Source of the DNA: Paenibacillus endophyticus
GTDB taxonomy: Bacteria; Bacillota; Bacilli; Paenibacillales; Paenibacillaceae
Length of the DNA: 54,035 bases
Assembly: GCF_014192395.1 (NCBI RefSeq)
Contig: NZ_JACHXW010000009.1
Location: 1 to 54,035, forward strand
Direction: 5' to 3'
The notes under the pieces were generated by a model. The model searched no databases and had not been told where the DNA came from. It saw only the letters and a program-made list of their open reading frames with translations. A program made the position numbers and the translations under genes. Shown here in pieces: positions 44,214 to 52,269 of the stretch (positions within the stretch are counted from its first letter, which is position 1; each line of letters opens with the position of its first letter).

Positions 44214-44657
44214 TGGCAGGATGAACGGGAAGATAAGCATTCGCTGGATGAACAGCTTCCCGATATTCCGGATCCCGTCGAAGCGTCCAATGGGATGAAA
44301 AGCCGAGTACAGCTTGTGATGGATATGGCGCGTAATGAAAAGCTGTCCATGCTGGAGCTTGGCAGAAGAATGCTGGGGGCACGGGGGCATCTTCAATTCG
44401 TTGGGACGCCCGTTCAGCTGGCAGATATGATTCAGCATTGGTTCGAGGAATACGGCTGCGACGGATTTAATATTATGGCTCCTGTTTTACCGGGCGGACT
44501 TGATGATTTTGTGGATCAGGTTGTGCCGATTTTGCAAGAGCGCGGTTTGTTCTGAGAGGATTATACGGGCAATACGCTTCGTGAGCATCTCGGCTTGGAG
44601 CATCCGGCTGAAGGTCATTTCCGTCATGCACGCCTTGCCGTACAGGGGCATGCTTAA
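44214..44657 (+). pseudogene. LLM-class flavin monooxygenase (NtaA/SnaA type), 3' fragment with in-frame stop
   Basis: Only the last third of a roughly 450-residue flavin-dependent monooxygenase remains. It reads SLDEQLPDIPDPVEASNGM, ARGHLQFVGTPVQLAD, GFNIMAPVLPGGLDDFVDQV and VPILQERGLF. Then comes TGA (44553-44555), then in the same frame EDYTGNTLREHLGLEHP to a TAA at 44657. Homologues run RGLFR-x-x-Y-x-x-TLREHLGL across this point, so the TGA replaces an Arg (CGA) codon. The 5' two-thirds are absent and repeat sequence lies there. No function expected. Confidence 0.8.
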
Positions 44658-44673
44658 CGATAATAGGGCCGCA

Positions 44674-44728
44674 ATGCAAAAAGCAAGCTGTTAGTGCCTT
44701 AAGGGCACGAGCAGCTTGCTTTTTGCAT
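44674..44728 (+). terminator. Strong terminator after the oxygenase remnant
   Basis: 17-bp stem: 44674-44690 is the exact reverse complement of 44712-44728, with an additional inner AGTGCC/GGGCAC stem. The T-tract lies in the right arm. Confidence 0.8.
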
Positions 44729-44862
44729 TTCTAAAAAAGGGGGAGGGGGACTATGGCTTTGTGAATATTCCGCTTTTCAACATAAACAGTCTATCGTTAG
44801 TAGTGTCGTTCATGGCTAACCTCCGAGCTTCAGTGAGTGTTAACATCTTCATGACAGCGTGC

Positions 44863-45045
44863 TTATTGTTTAATAACCAGATAAACGGTGTAGCCGATCG
44901 CTGCCGCTATCAGCCCGACTGCTGCCGTATAAGATAAAAGTCGAAAGAAAACTTCCCACTTATCTTTTTGGATGCCTCGAATGTCCTGTTCCTCGTTCCC
45001 CTGCGTCTTTTGTGGCTCAAAATGATCCTGACGGGGCTTAATGAT
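44863..45045 (-). CDS. small single-helix membrane protein with non-canonical start
   Basis: A 60-codon open frame on the minus strand. It has a polar N-terminal half (KPRQDHFEPQKTQGNEEQ), a basic amphipathic KDKWEVFFRLL and one membrane helix (SYTAAVGLIAAAIGYTVYLV) ending KQ. Sequence quality looks coding, but no ATG, GTG or TTG is available. The frame opens after a TGA with ATC (45045) and ATT (45042), the latter six bases after GGGTGA. Initiation at ATT, or coupling to the Cse60-like gene 20 bases upstream, is possible. Function unknown. Confidence 0.45.
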   Translation of the reverse strand: MIKPRQDHFEPQKTQGNEEQDIRGIQKDKWEVFFRLLSYTAAVGLIAAAIGYTVYLVIKQ

Positions 45046-45064
45046 GGATCACCCGCTTTCCTTA

Positions 45065-45259
45065 TTACTTTTCTGCATGCTGCTTATATATGACTAGAAT
45101 GGTGCTCCGTTGGTAGGTATTGCCGGACGTAGCGGTCTTGATCATGGAGCCGTAACAAATATTAATGACTTGATCATCGTTTAGCTCCGCTAGAAACTCG
45201 TTGGCTCTCTTCTCGGCAAATACCGTATCCGTATCAATAAATTCTTTCACTTGAATCAT
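45065..45259 (-). CDS. Cse60-like small sporulation protein
   Basis: 64 residues beginning MIQVKEFIDTDTVFAEKRAN and ending STILVIYKQHAEK. The pattern of an IQVKxF start, a helical EFLAEL segment, VINICYGSM and a closing strand ILVIY is that of the short Cse60-type sporulation proteins of Bacillales, which are made under sigma-E. The start has GGAGGAGAG upstream on the minus strand. The recognition is from memory of the family and the protein is short, so confidence is moderate. Confidence 0.6.
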   Translation of the reverse strand: MIQVKEFIDTDTVFAEKRANEFLAELNDDQVINICYGSMIKTATSGNTYQRSTILVIYKQHAEK

Positions 45260-45867
45260 GCTGACTTCTCTCCTCCTTCATTTCCAAATAGACAGATAGG
45301 CACCCCGCCAAAGTAGCGGAATGCCTGCTCACGTCCACCATAGCATTGGGGAATGAGGGTGTCAACCGGAATGAGGCGAATACTGTAGTGTATGGAATGG
45401 ACGATATTGTCGCGAAAAGGATTTGGAGGCATATATGTATGTTACATATATGTTATATATTCAGTTGTTAGATATAATGTAAATCATATTTTGATAATAA
45501 TTTTCCTAATATTTACTAAAATTACTTTATGGTATGGAAGGCTCGGAAATCTCTTCTCTTTCATCGGAAAGACAAGGGATAATAGGGAAATATATTCAGA
45601 TACATTTATAAATAAAACGGTATATCAACAGTATTAATATAGTATTAGCGGAATAGGACGAATGACCTTTTTTTCTAAATTTAAGAAGATGATCTAGCAA
45701 TTGTATCAACTAATATAGTGAGGAAATCGGTAAAATTAGAGGTAAAATGAAGGTAAAAGAAGATGTATGCGATTTTTTGGACTATTTTTAACTTGTTATA
45801 AAACATAACGTGAAATAGACTGATTGAGTAGAAAAGAGAGAAATATATAACATTGGAGGAGAATAAC
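45260..45867. other. Long A/T-rich intergenic region
   Basis: About 600 bases upstream of the asparaginase pair. It is strongly A/T-rich with runs such as ATATATGTTATATATTC near 45450. One open frame (45392-45637) has atypical composition and no ribosome-binding site, so I do not call it. The asparaginase promoter and any nitrogen-control site must lie here, but I could not pick them out with confidence. Confidence 0.4.
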
Positions 45868-47262
45868 ATGACACAAATTGTTAAGAGTGAGTTAGCTAAA
45901 AAAGTGCTCGTCCCATTGCTGGTGCTTTCGCTGTTAGCGGCGATGGTAGGCGTGCTGGCGAAAAGCAACTATGTCCGTGCTGAGGAAGCGCCGGGACTGC
46001 CAACCTTTGATATTCCGGCTCTTTCATCTGAACATCAAACATCAAGTTTGCCTAATGTTATTGTAGTAGCAACAGGGGGGACGCTTGCTGGTAAAGCGAG
46101 AGACGATGACAAAACCAATTTCCAAAACTATGCAGCGGGTACGTTCAAGATGGCTGATCTAGTTGCCCAGCTTCCGAAACATAAAACTGCAGATGTATCC
46201 ACCTTCCAGTTCGGCAATAAAGGATCAGGCGGATACACGATCAAAGAGCTTTATGATCTATCGCTAGCGGTAGATGCGGCGCTCAAAATATACGATAGCG
46301 CTGTTGTAACGACAGGTACGGATACGATGGAAGAAATTGCGTACTTCCTGGACCTAACGGTACGCAGCGAGAAGCCAGTCGTTGTGACAGGTGCCATGAG
46401 ACCGTGGGATGTTATCGGAACAGACGGACCTGCCAATCTATATCAAGCGATTAAAGTGGCAGGCAGCGACAAAACAAAATGGTTCGGCACCGTTGTCATG
46501 CTGAATGATGTGATTTATGCGGCGCGTGAAGTTACAAAAACGAATGCACACCGCAATGATACGTTTGATGCTCCGATGTTCGGTGCGCTTGGTTATGTAG
46601 ATGATCCGGCGGTTCGCATTTACCGTGCTCCTGCAAGAGCGGCGAAAGCAGGCAAATCCACTTGGGCATCGCCGTTTGATCTAAGAACGATTTCGAAAGA
46701 CAGCCTGCCTATCGTAGAGATCGTATACAGCTACCAAGAAGCTGGCGGCGGCGCGATTCGCGGACTTGTAGCAGATGGGGCAAAAGGTATCGTAACAGCA
46801 GGTACGGGTGCTGGCGGCATTTCTTCGCAGCTAAGCACAGCGCGTTCAGCGGCAATTAAAGATAAAGGTGTCGTGTTTGTATCGACGACGAGAACGGGTT
46901 CGGGTTCCATCTATGACAGCGGCAGCGGTAATGTAATTGGCGGGGACAATCTTAATGCGGCGCATGCCCGCATGATGCTGTTGCTATCACTTGCATTTAC
47001 GAATGACGTGAGTACAATCAGAAATTGGTTTACGACTTTCGGTACGCAGGATGTGGAAATTTCCGTTGATGAGAATACGGTATTGAGCACTTCCGTGGAA
47101 GAGCCGATCGTAACGGAACCTACTCCGGAGGCTGTGCTTCCAACGGCTACTGCTTCTCCAACAACGGAGCCGACAACAGCACCAACAGCAGATTCCACAA
47201 TTGATCCAACTACGGAGCCTGCAACAGAGCCAACGACTGAAACAGTACCGGTGACGCCATAA
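45868..47262 (+). CDS. secreted type II L-asparaginase with Pro/Thr tail
   Basis: 464 residues from the ATG at 45868 (GGAGGAG upstream). Signal peptide 1-40 (VLVPLLVLSLLAAMVGVLA). The first catalytic threonine is in VVATGGTLAG, the second in VVTTGTDTMEEIAYFLDLTV, and the Lys/Asp set in TGAMRPWDVIGTDGPANLYQ. It hydrolyses extracellular asparagine to aspartate and ammonia. After the enzyme domain comes a Pro/Thr/Glu tail (PTTEPTTAPTADSTIDPTTE), probably a wall spacer, with no anchor. The next gene encodes a close paralogue, so a tandem duplication is clear. Confidence 0.9.
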   Translation: MTQIVKSELAKKVLVPLLVLSLLAAMVGVLAKSNYVRAEEAPGLPTFDIPALSSEHQTSSLPNVIVVATGGTLAGKARDDDKTNFQNYAAGTFKMADLVAQLPKHKTADVSTFQFGNKGSGGYTIKELYDLSLAVDAALKIYDSAVVTTGTDTMEEIAYFLDLTVRSEKPVVVTGAMRPWDVIGTDGPANLYQAIKVAGSDKTKWFGTVVMLNDVIYAAREVTKTNAHRNDTFDAPMFGALGYVDDPAVRIYRAPARAAKAGKSTWASPFDLRTISKDSLPIVEIVYSYQEAGGGAIRGLVADGAKGIVTAGTGAGGISSQLSTARSAAIKDKGVVFVSTTRTGSGSIYDSGSGNVIGGDNLNAAHARMMLLLSLAFTNDVSTIRNWFTTFGTQDVEISVDENTVLSTSVEEPIVTEPTPEAVLPTATASPTTEPTTAPTADSTIDPTTEPATEPTTETVPVTP

Positions 47263-47282
47263 ATTCGGAGAGGAGTACGGTT

Positions 47283-49460
47283 ATGAACATAATAAACCAT
47301 TCGAAAACAACGAAGAAAATTTTTGTTCCTCTCCTCATTGCGGCACTCCTCAGTACGCTGCTGATCGGCTATGCTGGCTCAGCTCGTGCGGAGGAAGCGC
47401 CGGTGCTCCCGACCTTCGACATTCCGGCTTTGTCTGCGGAGCATAAAGCTTCCGCGCTGCCCAATGTCATTGTTGTGGCGACAGGAGGCACGCTTGCCGG
47501 TCAGGTGAGAGACAAAGACCCTGCCAATTTTCAAAATTACGCTGCTGGCACTTATAAGATAGCGAATATGGTAGCAGAGCTTCCGAAACATAAAACTGCA
47601 GATGTGTCCACCTTCCAATTCGGCAACAAAGGATCGGGCGGGTACACGATGAAAGAGCTTTATGATCTGTCGCTAGCGGTAGATGCGGCGCTAGAAATAT
47701 ACGACAGCGCGGTTGTGACAACAGGCACGGATACGATGGAGGAAATCGCTTATTTCCTTGATCTGACCGTGCAGAGCGAGAAACCCGTTGTTGTAACGGG
47801 GGCGATGCGGCCTTGGGATGCCATCGGAACGGATGGGCCCGCTAACCTTTATCAAGCCATTAAGGTTGCAGGAAGCAATAAGACGAAATGGTATGGTACG
47901 GTTGTCATGCTGAATGATGTCATTCATGCGGCGCGTGAGGTAACCAAAAGCAACGCGCACCGGATGGATACGTTTGAAACGCCAATGTTCGGCGCGCTTG
48001 GCTATGTTGACGATCCGGCGGTACGCATTTACCGCATGAATGCTCGGGCGTTAAAAGCTGGGGAAGCGGATTGGAAATCGCCGTTTAATCTCAAAACGAT
48101 TTCGAAGGATAGCTTGCCGAAGGTTGAAATTGTTTACAGTTATCAAGAGGCAGGCGGCGGAGCGATTCGCGCATTGGTTGAGGAAGGCGCAAAAGGCATC
48201 GTTACAGCGGGTACTGGCGCCGCGGGCATTTCGTCCAAGATGAGCACCGCGCGTGCTGCAGCCATTAAAGATCATGGCGTCACGTTCGTTTCGACAACGA
48301 GAACGGGTTCCGGTACGATAACGGGCGGCAGCAACGGCATTATTGCCGGGGATAACCTCAATCCGCAGCATGCACGCATCATGTTGATGTTGTCATTGGC
48401 CTTCTCGAATGATTTCAAAACCGTGAAGGGTTGGTTCGAGACGGTGGGCACGCAGGATATTACTGTGGATGTGGCTGCAACGCCTACAACTCCAGAAGAG
48501 AATAACGGCGGCTCTGGCGCCGTCTCCAATTCGGGCGAGGTTACGATCGGCGCTGGAAGCTCGGGTACGCTAGGCCTTGATGACAGCGTAACGGTAACTA
48601 TACCTGCCGGAGCGACGAAGGAACAAATGAAGCTGTCCATCACGAAGTTGGCGGGCACTGGCGGAATTGTGGATTCAACGAGCCAACTGTTATCTCCGCT
48701 ATTCGAAATAATGAAATCCATTCCGGACAATTTCATTATTCCAGCTACATTAACCTTTAAATTTGATAAGACGCTCATTAAGGAAGGCAAGAAGGCCTCC
48801 GTGTTCTACTACGATGAGACGAAGAAGCAGTGGATAGAAATGGGCGGAACGGTGAGTGGAAACATCATTACCGTGAAAACCGATCATTTCACGAAGTTTG
48901 CCGTATTCGCGGTAGATGAAATAGGAGCGAGCTTCACAGACGTATCCGGACACTGGGCAGAAGCGGCTATTCAAAAGGCTGTTGCTGCAGGTATCGTGAA
49001 AGGGTATGTGGATGGAACTTTTAAGCCGAACAATACCGTTACGCGTGCGGAGTTCTCCGTTATGCTAATGGGCGCATTGAAAGCGGAGGGCGTAGGCGAG
49101 ACGCTTGCGTTTGCCGATCAAGCGAGCATTGCGGCTTGGGCCAAAGATGCGGTTGCACAAGCGGTTAAAGCGGGTATTATTAGCGGGTATCCGGACGATA
49201 CATTCCGTCCGAGCGCTAATATATTGCGGATGGAGATGGTGTCGATGATTGCCAAGGGATCGAAGCTAACCCTAGACCCAGATGCAATTACAGGCTTTGC
49301 CGACAACAAGGAAATTCCTGCTTGGGCAATGAGCGCTGTGAAAGCCGTGAGCGACAAAGGCATCATACAAGGGCGGACTGGCAACGTATTCGCGCCAAAA
49401 GCTACCGCTTCGAGAGCGGATGCGATTACCGTTATTATGAATATGCTCGAAAGCCAATAG
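47283..49460 (+). CDS. S-layer-anchored L-asparaginase with SLH domains
   Basis: 725 residues. Signal peptide 1-36. The asparaginase domain at about 45-400 is mostly identical to the upstream gene (VVATGGTLAGQVRD, VVTTGTDTMEEIAYFL, TGAMRPWDAIGTDGPANL). A ZU5-like beta domain lies near 420-545 (VTIPAGATKEQMKLSITKL). Three SLH repeats follow from about 548 to 725 (FTDVSGHWAEAAIQKAV, FADQASIAAWAKDAVAQAV, FADNKEIPAWAMSAVKAV), which bind pyruvylated wall polymer. So one paralogue is free or spacer-tailed and this one is surface-bound. GGAGAGGAG precedes the ATG, 20 bases after the first gene; one operon. Confidence 0.92.
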   Translation: MNIINHSKTTKKIFVPLLIAALLSTLLIGYAGSARAEEAPVLPTFDIPALSAEHKASALPNVIVVATGGTLAGQVRDKDPANFQNYAAGTYKIANMVAELPKHKTADVSTFQFGNKGSGGYTMKELYDLSLAVDAALEIYDSAVVTTGTDTMEEIAYFLDLTVQSEKPVVVTGAMRPWDAIGTDGPANLYQAIKVAGSNKTKWYGTVVMLNDVIHAAREVTKSNAHRMDTFETPMFGALGYVDDPAVRIYRMNARALKAGEADWKSPFNLKTISKDSLPKVEIVYSYQEAGGGAIRALVEEGAKGIVTAGTGAAGISSKMSTARAAAIKDHGVTFVSTTRTGSGTITGGSNGIIAGDNLNPQHARIMLMLSLAFSNDFKTVKGWFETVGTQDITVDVAATPTTPEENNGGSGAVSNSGEVTIGAGSSGTLGLDDSVTVTIPAGATKEQMKLSITKLAGTGGIVDSTSQLLSPLFEIMKSIPDNFIIPATLTFKFDKTLIKEGKKASVFYYDETKKQWIEMGGTVSGNIITVKTDHFTKFAVFAVDEIGASFTDVSGHWAEAAIQKAVAAGIVKGYVDGTFKPNNTVTRAEFSVMLMGALKAEGVGETLAFADQASIAAWAKDAVAQAVKAGIISGYPDDTFRPSANILRMEMVSMIAKGSKLTLDPDAITGFADNKEIPAWAMSAVKAVSDKGIIQGRTGNVFAPKATASRADAITVIMNMLESQ

Positions 49461-49481
49461 CGGATAAGCACTGCTAGCGAG

Positions 49482-49528
49482 AAGACGGCTCCTCAGGTCT
49501 GAATAGACCTTGTGGAGCTGTCTTTTTT
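49482..49528 (+). terminator. Terminator of the asparaginase operon
   Basis: AAGACGGCTCC (49482-49492) with GGAGCTGTCTT (49514-49524, one G-U pair), inner AGGTCT/AGACCT, then TTTTTT. A dispersed repeat begins directly after it. Confidence 0.88.
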
Positions 49529-49615
49529 GACGTATAGGAAAGGATATGGGTTTGCTCCTACTTTCTCTATGCGTTTCGCTGAAACGATGGCGTCTATTGA
49601 AAGGACGCCGTCAGG
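49529..49615. repeat. Dispersed structured repeat, type A copy 2
   Basis: GACGTATAGGAAAGGATATG, then ACTTTCTCTATGCGTTTCG, GAAACGATGGCGTCTATTG and GACGCCGTCAGGCG. It is parallel to the copy at 44058 and, like it, starts exactly at the end of a terminator T-run. Confidence 0.75.
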
Positions 49616-49627
49616 CGTTTCTTCTTA

Positions 49628-49725
49628 AAATATAGGAAAGTATATCATTTCACCATACTTTCTCTATATTTCTACGCGAAACGTAAGCTTAGCCGCCAGA
49701 GGACGGCTTCAGCCGTTTGCGCTTG
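49628..49725. repeat. Dispersed structured repeat, type B copy 1
   Basis: A 98-base unit. AAATATAGGAAAGTATA pairs with ATACTTTCTCTATATTT (one bulge), then ACGCGAAACGTAAGCTTAGC, a GCC-rich inner hairpin, and a closing AGCCGTTTGCGCTTG. Almost the same sequence occupies 53921-54017, there in tandem. Confidence 0.8.
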
Positions 49726-49744
49726 CATGAACGAATAGGGGACA

Positions 49745-51574
49745 TTACAATCCGGCTTGGCGCAGCAGCGCTGCAGTCTCGGCTGGATGTGAAATTGGAA
49801 AATGATGACCACGCTCTAATTGTATAACGGGCAGACGGCTGTATGCTTGGGGCAACTTGTAATAGCGATCCAGAATGCCCCAAGTGATGTGGATTGGGAC
49901 GGTATTCCAGTTGGCTGGCTGGAGCTTGAAGGTATCGCTCTTGGTCAAAGCGGACAACGTATCAGCTAGCGTTGCCCGTACTCGCGGAGACTTGAGCTCA
50001 TCTAATATATAGTTCGTATAGCCGACAGGGATTTGCTCATGAGACTCGAAGCAGCCCTGATTAATGAGTGAATGATTCAAAGCATGACGGGACAGCTTGG
50101 AGAGCATGAACCGGTTTATGCCGGGCAGCCGATATCGTGCGTAGGTTGGATGCAGCGCGGGCTGCAGCAAATGCATGGACTGAATGCGTTCCGGGATAGC
50201 CTCCATCACTTTCGCTGCCAGCAGGGCGCCGTAAGAATGTCCGACTAGCGTAATGGGCTGAGAATGCTCGGTAATCGCTGTTATAATCGATTGGACATGG
50301 CCCTCAATGACGCCCTCGGAATGGTGATGATAGGGGCTGCGTCCAAAGCCAGGCAAATCAGCGATCCAGATATGGCGCTCATGGAGCTCTAATGCGAGCG
50401 GCATGAAGCAATCTGCTCCGCTGAAGGTGCCGGGCAGCAGCAGTATCGGATTGCCGCTTCCCTTTTTCTCCAGCGTAGCGAGCGGACCGCGCTTTCCGCG
50501 CGAAAAGCCGGGATGGATAGATTCGTTATGCGATAGTCGATAATCGAGATCGGCTACGATATAGGGGAGAATGTCGGCATTTATTGAGGCGTGCAGCTTG
50601 TGTGCGAGCTGCATGCGCTTTGTCGCTTCTGTGGGAAAATCTGCATTCACAATGAAGCTAAGCGATTGCTGCGGGATGCCGAGCTTGCTTCCCAATGGGC
50701 CGCCCAACAGTCTTTTCAGTAGGGGCAGGGAGATCGAACCGATAGGCGCTCGTAGGCGAAGTTCCTTGTTCATTCCTTGAATCAGTTCGGTCATGTTAGG
50801 GCTGCTGCCTTGCTCGTCTAACAGGTAGTACGTTTCGTTGACGGGCTGCGGCTCGTCGACGAGGGCTGTAATAAATGCTGCGGCGTGGTCGACGTGGACG
50901 AGCGGGAGCCAACAGCTGCCGCCTCCGGGAACGGTCCCCATTAGCTTCCGCCGAGCGGCAGCGACGAGAATGCCGAGTCCGCCTGTTTGCTCGGTATTGC
51001 CGGTCGCGGAGTCTCCGATGACGACGCTGGGGTTGACAACGGAGAGTGGATAACCGTTCAGCTTGGCTTGTTCCCGAATATGAAGGTCAGCCCTTATTTT
51101 CATGCGTTCATAGGGGGATTCGTGCTCAAGCAGCTTTTGGATGGCAGCGGGATTATCCATATTCTGATCGGTAACGGGACTTTTGAAGCCGACGACATGT
51201 ATGAAATGCCGCAGCTTTCCGTTTATGTAGGCATCTGAGGCAAGCTGGCTCAAAAAATCGGCTGCATCTAGAAATACCTGCTTGGCTTCCAGCTCGCCCA
51301 GCATAATATCCATCGAGCCTCCAGCATGAATAATAATGTCGGCTTGGCGTATGGTTTGATGGTCGGCCTTGGATATCCCTAGCCCAGGCTGTGTTAAATC
51401 TCCGACTATGGCAGTTACCAAGCGGAAGGCCTCTTTGTCCAACTGGTCATGGAGTGCGGATAGCCGCTGAGTCGAGCGCATTAAGGCGGAGATCTGATGA
51501 CCGTTCGCTGCCAGTTGCTTAATGATTTGAGTGCCGACAAAGCCGGTCCCTCCGGTGATGAATATATGGGCCAT
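49745..51574 (-). CDS. NAD(P)-binding extended SDR fused to an alpha/beta hydrolase
   Basis: 609 residues. Residues 1-340 are an extended SDR/thioester-reductase-like epimerase domain: the Rossmann loop FITGGTGFVGTQ, a DLTQPGLGISKAD acidic pocket, IIIHAGGSMDI and a YERMK active-site Tyr/Lys pair. Residues about 365-609 are an alpha/beta hydrolase with nucleophile elbow VGHSYGALLAA, acid near TWGILDRYY and His in ERGHHFP. The two domains could reduce and hydrolyse the same acyl or ester compound; which one is unknown. AAGGAG precedes the start. The operator at 51599-51620 lies 25 bases upstream, so it is a TetR target. Confidence 0.88.
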   Translation of the reverse strand: MAHIFITGGTGFVGTQIIKQLAANGHQISALMRSTQRLSALHDQLDKEAFRLVTAIVGDLTQPGLGISKADHQTIRQADIIIHAGGSMDIMLGELEAKQVFLDAADFLSQLASDAYINGKLRHFIHVVGFKSPVTDQNMDNPAAIQKLLEHESPYERMKIRADLHIREQAKLNGYPLSVVNPSVVIGDSATGNTEQTGGLGILVAAARRKLMGTVPGGGSCWLPLVHVDHAAAFITALVDEPQPVNETYYLLDEQGSSPNMTELIQGMNKELRLRAPIGSISLPLLKRLLGGPLGSKLGIPQQSLSFIVNADFPTEATKRMQLAHKLHASINADILPYIVADLDYRLSHNESIHPGFSRGKRGPLATLEKKGSGNPILLLPGTFSGADCFMPLALELHERHIWIADLPGFGRSPYHHHSEGVIEGHVQSIITAITEHSQPITLVGHSYGALLAAKVMEAIPERIQSMHLLQPALHPTYARYRLPGINRFMLSKLSRHALNHSLINQGCFESHEQIPVGYTNYILDELKSPRVRATLADTLSALTKSDTFKLQPANWNTVPIHITWGILDRYYKLPQAYSRLPVIQLERGHHFPISHPAETAALLRQAGL

Positions 51575-51598
51575 GGCGTTTCAGCTCCTTTTCGATTA

Positions 51599-51620
51599 TT
51601 TAGTACTAATCAGTACTAAT
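51599..51620. promoter_or_regulatory. TetR operator O2, upstream of the SDR-hydrolase gene
   Basis: ATTAGTACT (51599-51607), a 4-base gap and AGTACTAAT (51612-51620): an exact 9-bp inverted repeat. The same arms and spacing occur in O1 at 52217-52238. It lies in the 59-base gap between the regulator and the fused enzyme gene. Confidence 0.8.
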
Positions 51621-51625
51621 TAGGT

Positions 51626-51658
51626 TAAAAAAATTACTTTAGCATGGAAGCTAAAGTA
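51626..51658 (-). terminator. Terminator overlapping the end of the TetR gene
   Basis: Reading the minus strand, TACTTTAGC (51658-51650) and GCTAAAGTA (51643-51635) form a stem that includes the last codons and stop of the TetR gene, followed by seven T. So regulator and enzyme gene are separate transcription units. Confidence 0.75.
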
Positions 51659-52215
51659 TGAAGCGATTGCTGCATTATTTTTGATTCTGGCTGGGCATGC
51701 TGCAGGAAAAGTCCGCCTTCGATCGTAGATAGGATTAAAGCAGCCGTCTGCTGCGGCTGCAGACTATCGTTGAATTCTTTGGTCTCTTTGCCTTCTGCAA
51801 GCAGCTGCTCCAGAACGGCCAGCTGCTTCGTGAAGAATAAGCTGATTTGGCTGCGGACGGCTCCTGAATCAAGAGGCGTCTGTGTGTAGAGCGTTAAGAA
51901 AGGACAGCCCCCCAGACAATCGATGTCCTGCTCGATAAGCACCTGCATCAACCTCATAAGCCGTTCCATGACAGGCAGCTCCGTCTTGGATGCGATATGG
52001 GCGATGAGGGCTTCGTATCGGGACGTTAACCTTTCGATTATAGCGGAGAGCAGCTCTTCTTTGCTTTTGAAATAATAATAGATATTCGTTTTGGAAACTT
52101 TGCTCTCCGTGACGATATCATCCATGCTTGTGACGAGATAGCCTTTGCTTAGGAATAGGGTCGTTGCAGCTTGCAGCGCGATTTCGCGGTTAGCGTTTTT
52201 TGGTTTGGCATTCAT
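51634..52215 (-). CDS. TetR-family transcriptional repressor
   Basis: 193 residues. N-terminal helix-turn-helix: AATTLFLSKGYLVTSMDDIV followed by SKVSKTNIYYYFKSKEELLS. The C-terminal ligand and dimer region (ERLMRLMQVLIEQDIDCLGG, then AGCPF-like GCPFLTLY) resembles the YxaF/LmrA branch. A perfect palindrome overlaps its start codon and carries the same half-sites as the operator before the SDR-hydrolase gene, so it very likely represses itself and that gene until a ligand binds. Its promoter places the start point within a few bases of the ATG. Confidence 0.88.
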   Translation of the reverse strand: MNAKPKNANREIALQAATTLFLSKGYLVTSMDDIVTESKVSKTNIYYYFKSKEELLSAIIERLTSRYEALIAHIASKTELPVMERLMRLMQVLIEQDIDCLGGCPFLTLYTQTPLDSGAVRSQISLFFTKQLAVLEQLLAEGKETKEFNDSLQPQQTAALILSTIEGGLFLQHAQPESKIMQQSLHTLASMLK

Positions 52216-52252
52216 GATTAGTACTATATAGTACTAATCATGAATGTGTCAA
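52210..52252 (-). promoter_or_regulatory. TetR promoter and operator O1 (36-bp perfect palindrome)
   Basis: 52210-52245 is an exact 36-base palindrome. Its core is ATTAGTACT (52217-52225), ATAT, AGTACTAAT (52230-52238). On the minus strand TTGACA (52252-52247), 16 bases and TATATA (52230-52225) make a near-consensus promoter whose -10 lies within the operator. The TSS would be near 52218, so the ATG at 52215 would have almost no leader. Confidence 0.75.
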
Positions 52253-52269
52253 TGGAGAAGATTGAACGG

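Noticed and set aside
44553..44555. TGA as selenocysteine codon in the monooxygenase
   Set aside because: The gene is missing its 5' two-thirds, homologues have Arg here and no selenocysteine-insertion hairpin is evident after the TGA. Simple decay explains it.
45392..45637. 81-codon open frame in the A/T-rich region before the asparaginases
   Set aside because: Composition follows the background, it has no convincing ribosome-binding site and no recognisable protein pattern apart from an A/T-driven hydrophobic stretch.
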